Under the pieces are notes generated by a model. The model saw only the letters and a program-made list of their open reading frames with translations. It was not told where the DNA came from and did not search any database. From positions 1 through 30,973 of the forward strand of contig JASJBY010000009.1 of NCBI GenBank assembly GCA_030066245.1: 30,973 bases of DNA, written 5' to 3'. Positions 8,209 to 15,385 of the stretch are shown here, piece after piece. Source of the stretch: Gammaproteobacteria bacterium. GTDB lineage: Bacteria > Pseudomonadota > Gammaproteobacteria > JAABTG01. The position numbers were made by a program, and so were the translations under genes. The first letter of the stretch is position 1; each line of letters opens with the position of its first letter.

Positions 8209-9666
8209 ATGAGTAAAGCCGCCGTACTGGACGCCAGCCGACCCGACTTCGACAAAGCTATACAGGACATTGCCGACTATGTGCTGACCTATGACGTGAC
8301 CCGGTCCGCCGAGGCCATGGAGACAGCACGCTATTGCTGGATGGATACCATCGGCTGCGGCCTGTTTGCCCTCAGCTATCCGGCGTGCACGAAAATGTTG
8401 GGACCCGTCGTGCCCGGCGCGACGATGAACAACGGCGCCCGTGTGCCCGGCACCAGTTACCAGCTCGACCCGGTACGCGCGGCCTGGAACATCGGCGCGA
8501 TGGTGCGCTGGCTGGACTTCAACGATACCTGGCTGGCTGCGGAATGGGGTCACCCCTCGGACAACCTGGGCGCCATTCAGGCACTGGCCGACTATCAGTC
8601 ACGTCAGCGGGCCGCCCGGGGTGAGACACCGCTGACCATGCGGGACGTGCTGATCGCGATGGTCCAGGCCCACGAGGTCCAGGGGGTTCTGGCACTGGAG
8701 AACTGCTTCAACTGCGTCGGCCTCGACCATGTCATGCTGGTACGCATTGCCTCCACCGCCGTGGCCGCGCGCATGCTGGGCTGCAACCGTGACGAGCTGC
8801 TGAATGCGGTATCCCATGCCTGGATTGATGGTTCGTCGCTGCGAACCTATCGCCACGCACCCAATACCGGCTCACGGAAATCCTGGGCTGCCGGCGACGC
8901 CTCCGCACGCGGCCTGTTTCTGGCATTGATGGCCCAACGCGGTGAAATGGGCTATCCATCGGCCATTACCGCACCCACCTGGGGTTTCAGGGACGTCTCC
9001 TTCAAGGGTGAAGACCTGGCGCTGAATCAGCCCTACGGCACGTATACCATGGAGAACATTCTGTTCAAGATTTCCTTCCCGGCCGAGTTCCATGCCCAGA
9101 CCGCCGTAGAATGCGCCGTTACATTGCATGAGCAGATGCGCCAGCAGGGCAGGTCGCTGGATGACATCCAGTCCATCCTGCTGGAAACCCAGGAGTCCGG
9201 TGACCGTATCATCAACAAGACCGGACCCTTGGATAACCCGGCCGATCGCGACCACTGTTTGCAGTACATGGTTTCTATTGCGCTGATCAAGGGAACCCTG
9301 GAAGCCCAAGACTACGAAGATGACGTGGCCGCCGACCCACGCATCGAGACACTGCGCGACAAGATGACCGTGCGGGAAGATGAGCGCTTTACACGGGAGT
9401 ACCTGGAGCCCGACAAACGCGCCATCGGCAACGCCATCGAAATTACCTTCGGTGATGGCGGCAGCTTGAGGGAGGCGGTGGACTATCCGGTCGGACACCG
9501 CCGCCGGCGCAGCGAGGGAATTCCTCTGCTCAAGGAAAAATTCGAGCGTTACCTGCGCGGTCGTCTGAGCCAGAAGAATGCGCAAACCGTGCTGGAGATC
9601 TGTGAATCCCAGGCGGCTTTCGAAGAGACCCGGGTCCATAGCATGATCGATCTGTTTGTCGTGTGA
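8209..9666 (+). CDS. prpD: 2-methylcitrate dehydratase
   Basis: Dehydrates 2-methylcitrate to 2-methyl-cis-aconitate in the methylcitrate cycle. From the ATG at 8209 the protein has 485 residues, matching PrpD (about 483). The open frame reaches back to 8134, but the extra 25 residues are not PrpD-like. Family hallmarks include WLDFNDTWLAAEWGHPSDNLG (about residues 97-117, quoted in part: WLDFNDTWLA and GHPSDN), the TYRHAPNTGSRKSWAAGD segment and the KISFPAEFHAQTAVE segment, all in MmgE/PrpD order. There is a 147-bp gap after prpC, so it may also have its own promoter. No acnD/prpF pair is present; an aconitase encoded elsewhere would have to hydrate the product. Confidence 0.93.
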   Translation: MSKAAVLDASRPDFDKAIQDIADYVLTYDVTRSAEAMETARYCWMDTIGCGLFALSYPACTKMLGPVVPGATMNNGARVPGTSYQLDPVRAAWNIGAMVRWLDFNDTWLAAEWGHPSDNLGAIQALADYQSRQRAARGETPLTMRDVLIAMVQAHEVQGVLALENCFNCVGLDHVMLVRIASTAVAARMLGCNRDELLNAVSHAWIDGSSLRTYRHAPNTGSRKSWAAGDASARGLFLALMAQRGEMGYPSAITAPTWGFRDVSFKGEDLALNQPYGTYTMENILFKISFPAEFHAQTAVECAVTLHEQMRQQGRSLDDIQSILLETQESGDRIINKTGPLDNPADRDHCLQYMVSIALIKGTLEAQDYEDDVAADPRIETLRDKMTVREDERFTREYLEPDKRAIGNAIEITFGDGGSLREAVDYPVGHRRRRSEGIPLLKEKFERYLRGRLSQKNAQTVLEICESQAAFEETRVHSMIDLFVV

Positions 9667-9788
9667 CCGACAGTCTTCAGCCGCATTGCTGTCGTAAACG
9701 GTTTTCGTCCGCGCTCGTCCACGCCCTGTCGAGGTTTAGGGGAGCCCGTGCCCCACACGGACCAGCTGAATAAATGGGGAGCAGGACC

Positions 9789-10118
9789 ATGGCATATGTC
9801 TATCTGGGCATTGCGATCGTCGCGGAAGTCATCGCCACGACCGCCCTGAAAGCGAGCGACGAGTTTACGAAACTCGTCCCGAGCGTGATTGTCGTGCTCG
9901 GATATGCGGCTGCCTTCTACTTTCTGACGCTGGTGCTGAGAACGATACCCGTCGGGATTGCTTATGGCATTTGGGCAGGCTTGGGCATTGTCCTCATAAC
10001 CATCATGGGTGCCGTCGTGTTCAAGCAGGTCCCCGACGTTCCGGCGGTGGTTGGCATGGCCCTTATCGTTGCCGGCGTGGTGATTGTAAATGTGTTCTCG
10101 AAGACGGTATCCCACTGA
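9789..10118 (+). CDS. Small multidrug resistance (SMR) efflux protein, EmrE-like
   Basis: A 109-residue inner-membrane protein with four predicted helices. SMR proteins work as dimers that exchange protons for lipophilic or quaternary-ammonium cations. The essential membrane Glu is present (Glu13 in IVAEVIATT), as is the helix-3 signature AYGIWAGLGIVLI, which is very close to EmrE (AYAIWSGVGIVLI). The resemblance to EmrE rather than to guanidinium exporters favours a Qac-type pump, and no guanidine riboswitch is recognisable in the 120 bases upstream. The start at 9789 gives the usual length and follows a GGAGCAGG sequence; an in-frame ATG at 9774 is too close to that site. It is convergent with mtnC. 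Confidence 0.9.
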   Translation: MAYVYLGIAIVAEVIATTALKASDEFTKLVPSVIVVLGYAAAFYFLTLVLRTIPVGIAYGIWAGLGIVLITIMGAVVFKQVPDVPAVVGMALIVAGVVIVNVFSKTVSH

Positions 10119-10263
10119 GGTCCGGACGACCTGCTGGCGGCGCAAGCCGGCCAACGCCATCCACCGGCAACGTACAGGAAATCAAGCGCGTCGGGGATCC
10201 GCAAGTCGGGCGCCGGGCAGTGCTGGTTTCCGCTGCTGATCGGTTCTTCTACCCGATGTCATG

Positions 10264-10941
10264 TCAAATCCGAATGGCGTCAAAGGTCCTGGCTTGGCGA
10301 TGGGCCGCGGCGGGCCCGGCAGCGACGCGCTCGCGCACGAGCCAGGCGGTTTGCATGCCGGCCGCACGCGCCGCATCCAGCTCCTCGCGCACGTCGGACA
10401 GGAACAGGACCGCTCGGGCGGGCAGACCCATGCCCTCGGCGATGCGCTCATAGGCGACAGGCTCACGCTTTTGTCCGGTGCGGGTGTCGAAGTAGCCTGA
10501 GAACAGGGCCCCCATGTCGCCCTGGTCGGTACGGGCGAAGATCGCCCGCTGCGCTCGCACCGAGCCCGACGAGAAGACGTAGAGCTGAAGCCCCGCCGTG
10601 TGCCAGTCCTGCAGCCGGCGCGCCGCATCCTCGTACATCTGCGTGGTGAGCGCACCCTCGGCATAGCCCTGCTCCCAGATCAGCCCCTGCAGCTCCTTGA
10701 GCGGCGCGGCCTTGCGGTCAGCGTCCATCCAGGCGAGCAGCTGAGCGATGACGCCTTCCAGGTCCAGCTGTTGGCCGGTTTCGGCCTGGACCTCGGCTGA
10801 GAGCGCGGCCACATCCACGTCCTGCGCCCGCTCGCGCACAAAGCCCGGCAGCCGCGTTCGTGCGTACGGGTAGAGCACCTGAGTGACGAAACTGATCGGG
10901 GTCGTGGTGCCTTCGATGTCCGTGAGGATGGCCCGGGTCAT
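10264..10941 (-). CDS. mtnC: Enolase-phosphatase E1 (methionine salvage)
   Basis: A HAD-superfamily enzyme that enolises and dephosphorylates 2,3-diketo-5-methylthiopentyl-1-phosphate to the acireductone in methionine salvage. It has 225 residues, the family length. HAD motif I is the characteristic variant TDIEGTTTPISF near the N-terminus (Asp8, Glu10), motif II is YVFSSGSV, and motif III is FLSDVREELDAARAAGM. The start at 10941 is set by the family N-terminus MTRAILTDIEG; the frame runs back to 11085, but the additional Cys/Arg-rich stretch is not part of the enzyme. No other mtn genes are in the window. Confidence 0.93.
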   Translation of the reverse strand: MTRAILTDIEGTTTPISFVTQVLYPYARTRLPGFVRERAQDVDVAALSAEVQAETGQQLDLEGVIAQLLAWMDADRKAAPLKELQGLIWEQGYAEGALTTQMYEDAARRLQDWHTAGLQLYVFSSGSVRAQRAIFARTDQGDMGALFSGYFDTRTGQKREPVAYERIAEGMGLPARAVLFLSDVREELDAARAAGMQTAWLVRERVAAGPAAAHRQARTFDAIRI

Positions 10942-11717
10942 GGCTCTCGGTGCAACGTTGAGGTATCCGCCTGCGGTGGATGCGCGGTGATTCGTAAAGG
11001 CCCCGGCGCCGCGGGCGAGATCCACAAGAGCTGGCGGATTCGCCGGCCGGCAACGGCAACATGCTTGCTGTCTTGTGTAGACCACATTGGGATCAGGTTA
11101 CCAGCCCAGCCGAATGACGGCGAGTTTATAGCTGAACCCAGGCTCTGAAGCCCGAGAACTTTGTCCGGCCGCAGGCGCTGCCCTGTGACCCTGGAAGAGG
11201 CGAGTGGGTAGAAAATGAGGTGGTAGTCAACCCGATGCCTGCTTTCTTGACGGCCGCCAATAAGCTGTTTACGACTGAGCGAATGGTTCGGTCACAAGTC
11301 TGCCACCAAGCGAGCACCGCACGGCGCTACGACGCCAAAGAGCCCATGGGTTTTTGGCTTGGGACGTACCGGTATGAGCCATTGGGGCCGTCGGCCGCAG
11401 GGATAGCGGCCGCCGAGCTTGGACAGAGGTATTCACGGTGTTTCCCGACCGCTAGCCACGGTATGGCCCCGCCGTGAATGCTGGACCGACCACGGATGCC
11501 GAGGGGCGCGGCTTCCGTGGCGGCTGATGGCCGGCGCCGGGGGCAAGCGCCTGTCCCCTGACGGATGGCTGAACGGCTCGGGCGCAGGAATGCCGGCTTC
11601 AGCCGCGCGGCAGACCAGACCGACGACCCGGCAGTGGCCCTCACGAGCGCCGGCAGTTGGTTCCGGGCCAGCGCGAAAGGCTCTCCGTCGCTTCTACCCG
11701 ATTGTGCGAAATTCTGG
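10942..11717. other. Gene-free interval
   Basis: About 0.78 kb between mtnC and the MotA-like gene. I see no protein with recognisable composition on either strand, no RNA gene and no clear terminator. The short open frames are typical shadows of GC-rich DNA. Erosion of a former gene is possible but I cannot identify one. Confidence 0.5.
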
Positions 11718-12767
11718 CTAGTTAGGCCGCTTGTGCTGCGAAGCCTCACGGTCTCCAGACTTATACTCTCCCGGCAGCTTATCTTCTTTGCGGCGATCCT
11801 GCCGGATACTCGAGAGTTCCTGTTCGTGATTGAACAGCAATTCCAGCGCAACTTTGTAGGTGCTGAACGCCCGGTGGTATCTATCCTGATCCTGGAACAG
11901 CGTATTGATGTACTCCATCATCAGTGCTGTCGGCAGACCCACCAGCGAACTCACAATCGCCACGGAAGCGCCGGCCTTGATGTCGCCGCCGTGGGAAAGT
12001 GCCAGGTAAAAGCCGGCAAAAGTACCGATAATGCCGATTAGGATGATCATGAAGGGCGCCCGAGCAAGGAGTCCGGCGATCGCTTCAGAGTCGAAGAATC
12101 TGTAGGTCGTGGCGAAGTGCGGATTGCGGTCGAGCGCAATGCGGCTGATCATTTCGTAATCCGGCGCCTGGCCATAACCCTGCTCTTTCAATTCGTTGGT
12201 CGTCAGGTCGATGATCGCTTCGGTGCCTTCGACCATGTTGAACCAGCGGTCCAGCAGCTTGGGCTGCTCGCCGGTGGCGAGATTCTTCTCTACCAGGTCT
12301 TCCTGGGTCTTATCCAGCAGTATGTTTGCCTGGGTATCCAGATGATGCGACTGAAGCTTTAGCTTCTCGGCTTCCTTGATCTTGGCGCGTAATTCTTCGA
12401 GATAAGGATCTTTCCCGGAATACAGCGTGACGGGAATGGCCAGCTGGGTGGAAGACAGGGTGGGATCGAAGTTCGCGGCCAGGGCTACCTCGGACTGCTG
12501 CCGTACGCTTTCCACATAGGACAGATCGGAAGGCGTCGTCTGCACCTTCTTATACTCGAAGACCGCGTAATAGAATGCGGTCGTGAAACGGCTCAGCGAT
12601 GCGATCTTGTAATGCAAGCCAAACTTGAAAAAGCTGAACGCGACGAAGCAAGTTCCGATACCGCCGATGAACACCCTACCGATCTGCTGATTGGTGAGCT
12701 GCATATCGAAAAAGAAGACGAAGTAAACTATCGCCGCCAGGATGCACAGAAATATATACTTAAACAT
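11718..12767 (-). CDS. MotA/TolQ/ExbB-type proton channel subunit
   Basis: A 349-residue membrane protein with two N-terminal helices (about residues 4-21 and 29-50), a cytoplasmic region of about 185 residues, then two adjacent helices (about 236-257 and 268-288) and a charged C-terminal tail. The last two helices carry the classic MotA/TolQ/ExbB pattern: PFMIILIGIIGTFAGFYLAL and then AIVSSLVGLPTALMM. Such proteins form the pentameric ring of a 5:2 ion-driven motor around a MotB/ExbD dimer. The gene starts 39 bases after the MotB-like gene and has an AGGGGG ribosome site, so the two form an operon with B before A. It is neither a flagellar MotA (no flagellar neighbours) nor a TolQ/ExbB (too long, large insert). 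ZorA of Zorya is a possible relative, but the long ZorA tail is absent. Confidence 0.75.
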   Translation of the reverse strand: MFKYIFLCILAAIVYFVFFFDMQLTNQQIGRVFIGGIGTCFVAFSFFKFGLHYKIASLSRFTTAFYYAVFEYKKVQTTPSDLSYVESVRQQSEVALAANFDPTLSSTQLAIPVTLYSGKDPYLEELRAKIKEAEKLKLQSHHLDTQANILLDKTQEDLVEKNLATGEQPKLLDRWFNMVEGTEAIIDLTTNELKEQGYGQAPDYEMISRIALDRNPHFATTYRFFDSEAIAGLLARAPFMIILIGIIGTFAGFYLALSHGGDIKAGASVAIVSSLVGLPTALMMEYINTLFQDQDRYHRAFSTYKVALELLFNHEQELSSIRQDRRKEDKLPGEYKSGDREASQHKRPN

Positions 12768-12806
12768 GGTTGCCCCCTAACCCATTGTCAGGATCAAGAA
12801 TCTATC

Positions 12807-14540
12807 TCACTGTTCCGAGTAAAGCCGGAACTCCAGAATAGACGCCTGCTCCCTTTTACAGTCGTACTCGAGACAGGCTGCCATCTCTCCCACCAGGTGC
12901 TCGGGAACTGGCTCCGCCGTCCGGTACCCCAGCGCGGCGATACCTAGATCGGCCTTCAACTGGGCACGATACGGATAGTCGCCCATCTCCTCGACATCGA
13001 AAATGAAGTTGTACATGGCAAGGGCGCGGTCGTTGCTCAGCTTCAGGTTGTATTCACGCGCCTCTTCGCCTTCGGGAGACGTATCGTTGATGTCGAAGTA
13101 TTTGCCCCTAAAAATCGGCGAGGTCAGCCCGGAAATCTTCAGTGACTCGACCTGCTTTGCGGCATTCTCGACTTCGTAGATGCTCTTCGCATATTTCGGG
13201 ATCATGACCCGGAGAAGATCCTTCATGCTGTCCGACAGCTCGGCCGATCCACGCACGAAGTAGGATTCCTGGAAGTTGATCCGGACCTTGCCGGTCTTTC
13301 CGTCGATGTCCACGTCCCCTTCTTCCGAGTCCTTGAAGTTCTCCAGCAGCCGGTCGACGATCTGCTCCCTGGCTTCCTGGGCCTTCTTCCTTTCTTCCTC
13401 GGCCTCGATGAAGGGCTTCAACTCCGCATCCTTCTCGGCTTCGAGCTTGGCCAGCTGCTGTTCCAGTTCCTTCGCGTGCTCGGCTTCGACCTCGGCCTGT
13501 GCCTGCTGCTTGGCCTTCTTCCGGAGTTGACGTTCGGTCGCCTTGGCGGCTTTCTCCGCGGCCTGCTGTGCGCGTTTCTTCGCTTCCGCTTCCGCCTTTT
13601 CCAGTTCCCGCGCTTTCTGTGATTCAAGCCTCGCCTGCTGTGCGGCCAGCTCTTTTGCCAGCGCCTGCTGCTTGGCTCGCTCCGCGGCTGCCTGCTGCGC
13701 TGCCAGTTCCCGTGCTTTTCGCGCCTCCAGTGTGGCTTGCTGGGCAGCCAGCTCTTTCTGCAGCTTTTCCGCGGCTTCGGCAGCCGCTTGTCTTCTTGCT
13801 GCCTCCGCGGCTGCCTTTGCTTCCGCCCGCTTTTGTGCTTCGAGCTGTGCCTGTTGCCTGGCCAGCTCCTCCGAACTCTGCTGCCTCAGCATGGCCACTT
13901 GAACCCGCTGTTGTTGTTGCAGCTTTGCTTGTTGCTGGTTCAGATCCTGAACACGTTGCATTTCGGCAGCGATAACCGCCTGCTGGGTCGATTCGAGCTG
14001 CGCTTCCTTGGCCTTAACGATCTGGTCGAACTTCTGCTTGGCTTCAGTGACTTCTGTCTTTGCCTTTTGCTGCAACTCGGCTTTCTTCTTCTTGAGCTCC
14101 TGCTGCTTTTCTCTCTCCAGCTCGGACTTCTGTCGTTTTACTTCCTTCTCTTGCTCAGCTTCGTACTTGGCGACGAGCGCTTCGTACTGGATCGCCGCCT
14201 GATCTTGCTGATCTTGCAGCATTTGGGTGAATTCCTGGACCAGTTGCTTGGCTTTCTGCTCCCGCTCTCTCTCGATTTCCTCGAGCGACTTGACCGCGTT
14301 CTCCGCCAGGACATCGAGCCTTCGCTGCCTGGCCTCTTCCGCCGCGGCGACTTCTTCCTTGAGTTTCTTGTACTCGCTGGCGATCTCCTCGATCGTCTTC
14401 TGACTTTGCTCTTGCGCAGCCGCAATCTCATCGCTCGAGTAAATCATGAACACGATGGCGAGCACGGCGAACAGATCGATCATTGGGATCAACGCATCGA
14501 TGGTTCGCGACTTATTCGATTCGGGCTTGGTGGCAAACAT
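12807..14540 (-). CDS. MotB/ExbD-type stator protein with a very long coiled coil and OmpA-like C-terminus
   Basis: A 577-residue protein. The N-terminus has a single hydrophobic helix (about residues 17-35, IPMIDLFAVLAIVFMIY) with Asp22 placed like the proton-carrying Asp of MotB/ExbD/ZorB. Residues about 40-405 are almost entirely Lys/Glu/Gln/Ala-rich coiled coil with no helix breakers for long stretches; an imperfect repeat beginning KELAAQQ occurs at 262 and 296. The C-terminal part (about 415-577) is OmpA/MotB-like: a strand region VRINFQESYFVRGSAEL, then a LKLSNDRALAMYNFI segment like the LS-x2-RA-helix of peptidoglycan-binding OmpA domains. It is the first gene of a two-gene operon with the channel subunit. 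A stator-type role is firm by architecture; the process it powers is unknown. Confidence 0.75.
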   Translation of the reverse strand: MFATKPESNKSRTIDALIPMIDLFAVLAIVFMIYSSDEIAAAQEQSQKTIEEIASEYKKLKEEVAAAEEARQRRLDVLAENAVKSLEEIEREREQKAKQLVQEFTQMLQDQQDQAAIQYEALVAKYEAEQEKEVKRQKSELEREKQQELKKKKAELQQKAKTEVTEAKQKFDQIVKAKEAQLESTQQAVIAAEMQRVQDLNQQQAKLQQQQRVQVAMLRQQSSEELARQQAQLEAQKRAEAKAAAEAARRQAAAEAAEKLQKELAAQQATLEARKARELAAQQAAAERAKQQALAKELAAQQARLESQKARELEKAEAEAKKRAQQAAEKAAKATERQLRKKAKQQAQAEVEAEHAKELEQQLAKLEAEKDAELKPFIEAEEERKKAQEAREQIVDRLLENFKDSEEGDVDIDGKTGKVRINFQESYFVRGSAELSDSMKDLLRVMIPKYAKSIYEVENAAKQVESLKISGLTSPIFRGKYFDINDTSPEGEEAREYNLKLSNDRALAMYNFIFDVEEMGDYPYRAQLKADLGIAALGYRTAEPVPEHLVGEMAACLEYDCKREQASILEFRLYSEQ

Positions 14541-14594
14541 AGGCTGCTTTCAGGGTGTGTATGAAGTCCGTGCCTGATAATCGCTATCTGTGGA

Positions 14595-14731
14595 TTACTT
14601 GCTATCGTCTTTATCTTTTGATTCTTGAGATCCAATACGAGCTACGACAGGTTCGACTTGCCACATGTGGTGAGGGATTGCTGGTAAGGCGTTGGAGTGC
14701 TTGAAAATAAATCCGCCGAACCAGATCCGGG
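14595..14731 (-). pseudogene. Possible C-terminal remnant of a gene upstream of the stator pair
   Basis: On the minus strand, 54 bases before the MotB-like start, a frame ends with a segment IWFGGFIFKHSNALPAIPHH, then MWQVEPVVARIGSQESKDK and a charged tail DDSK. The hydrophobic patch and Lys/Asp-rich end look more like a real protein C-terminus than the surrounding chance frames. Upstream of about 14731 this character is lost. It may be the tail of a truncated first gene of the stator operon. The length is too short to assign a family and chance is a serious alternative. Confidence 0.25.
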
Positions 14732-14976
14732 CTCGAGGACTGTCGGCGCGTGACCATGGGCACGGCGGCGGCAAGGGAGGTCTCCGGGAGCGCGCTTCGG
14801 GCCGTCCTGGGGCTTTCGCTATCAAACGGGGGCTCCGGGATGCGTTGCTGACCACCCGGGTTGTTGGGCCGACACCAGAGCTGAGAAGGGTAGCAGCCGT
14901 TCTGGACGAAGCAGAGGCCGAGCCCTTTGCTCCTGCAGCCGTTTGACCTGCCGGCCCTTATCGACGAGCGCAAAGG

Positions 14977-15096
14977 GGGCGGGTCAAGGAAAGTCTGCCC
15001 CTTCGCCGCGGCATCAGCGCCGCGACAGCGCTATGGCTGACCAGATGATTCCGGACCGATGCCGAGAGCGGAGCGAACGTTCAGAGCTCACATGAA
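14977..15096 (+). pseudogene. Decayed higA-type antitoxin gene
   Basis: Codon-by-codon similarity to the intact higA at 30562-30855. Here the frame reads RVKESLPLRRGISAATALWLT, then a stop, then FRTDAES and NVQSSHE; the intact gene reads RVNEIVRLRRGISAETALRLA, KL, FRTDAQS and NLQDQYE. The in-frame TGA is at 15046-15048, where the intact gene has Leu. The 5' half upstream of 14977 is not recognisable, with perhaps a short deletion next to a shared GCAAAGG. The residual DNA identity is high enough that the two copies are clearly related. The piece lies between the stator pair and the Wadjet operon. Confidence 0.75.
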
Positions 15097-15256
15097 CCCG
15101 CCTGTTGCGGATACGATATTCGGCCAGACGACAACTCGACCGACTCCGCCAAGTCCCTCGGACTCGGAGCATTTGCACCCCGCGGCAGACAGAACGCCGC
15201 CCGGAAGGGTCGCTTGTTGGCTCGCTCCAGCGCTGCGAACGGCGACGCGGGGGTTG

Positions 15257-15265
15257 TGTGATAAT
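15257..15265 (+). promoter_or_regulatory. Candidate extended -10 promoter of the Wadjet operon
   Basis: TG-T-GATAAT has the layout of an extended -10 element, about 65 bases before the leader ORF and 117 before jetA. No good -35 is visible at the usual distance, which is acceptable for extended -10 promoters. This is prediction only. Confidence 0.3.
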
Positions 15266-15283
15266 CTTCCCTCGTCACAAAAA

Positions 15284-15295
15284 AAGAACGTTCTT
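15284..15295. promoter_or_regulatory. 12-bp perfect palindrome in the jet leader
   Basis: AAGAACGTTCTT is a perfect dyad about 20 bases downstream of the candidate -10 element, directly after an A-tract, and 45 bases before the leader ORF. It is a plausible operator. A second, GC-rich inverted repeat CCGCC-GTC-GGCGG follows at about 15301-15313, immediately before the strong ribosome site. Confidence 0.35.
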
Positions 15296-15328
15296 CTCTC
15301 CGCCGTCGGCGGGAGGAGGATCATCTCC

Positions 15329-15385
15329 GTGAATCAGTACTCGTTCTCCTCTTCAGATACCAGGCCGGTCGGTAAGTCCATGTGA
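15329..15385 (+). CDS. 18-codon leader ORF overlapping jetA
   Basis: A GTG start preceded by the strongest ribosome-binding sequence of the area (GGGAGGAGGA, eight or nine bases upstream) opens MNQYSFSSSDTRPVGKSM and stops in ATGTGAGC, so that its TGA overlaps the GTG start of jetA by 3 bases. The jetA start itself has no good ribosome site, and an in-frame TAA at 15373 prevents any earlier jetA start. The simplest reading is a leader peptide that delivers ribosomes to jetA by translational coupling. The peptide has no run of a single amino acid suggesting attenuation, though it is rich in Ser. Confidence 0.45.
   Translation: MNQYSFSSSDTRPVGKSM

Noticed and set aside
9667..9788. Guanidine riboswitch in front of the SMR gene
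   Set aside because: No ykkC or mini-ykkC (paired ACGR-loop hairpins) pattern could be found, and the SMR protein is EmrE-like rather than Gdx-like.
11718..14540. Calling the stator pair flagellar MotAB, TolQR or ExbBD
   Set aside because: No flagellar, Tol-Pal or TonB genes are near, both proteins are too long, the gene order is reversed and the coiled coil has no counterpart in those systems.
11718..14540. Calling the pair a Zorya system
   Set aside because: The ZorA tail is missing, and no ZorC, ZorD or ZorE is present on either side within the window.
13737..14564. Leu-rich 275-codon plus-strand frame opposite the MotB-like gene
   Set aside because: The Leu/Phe runs are the complement of Lys/Glu/Gln codons of the coiled coil, not real membrane helices.
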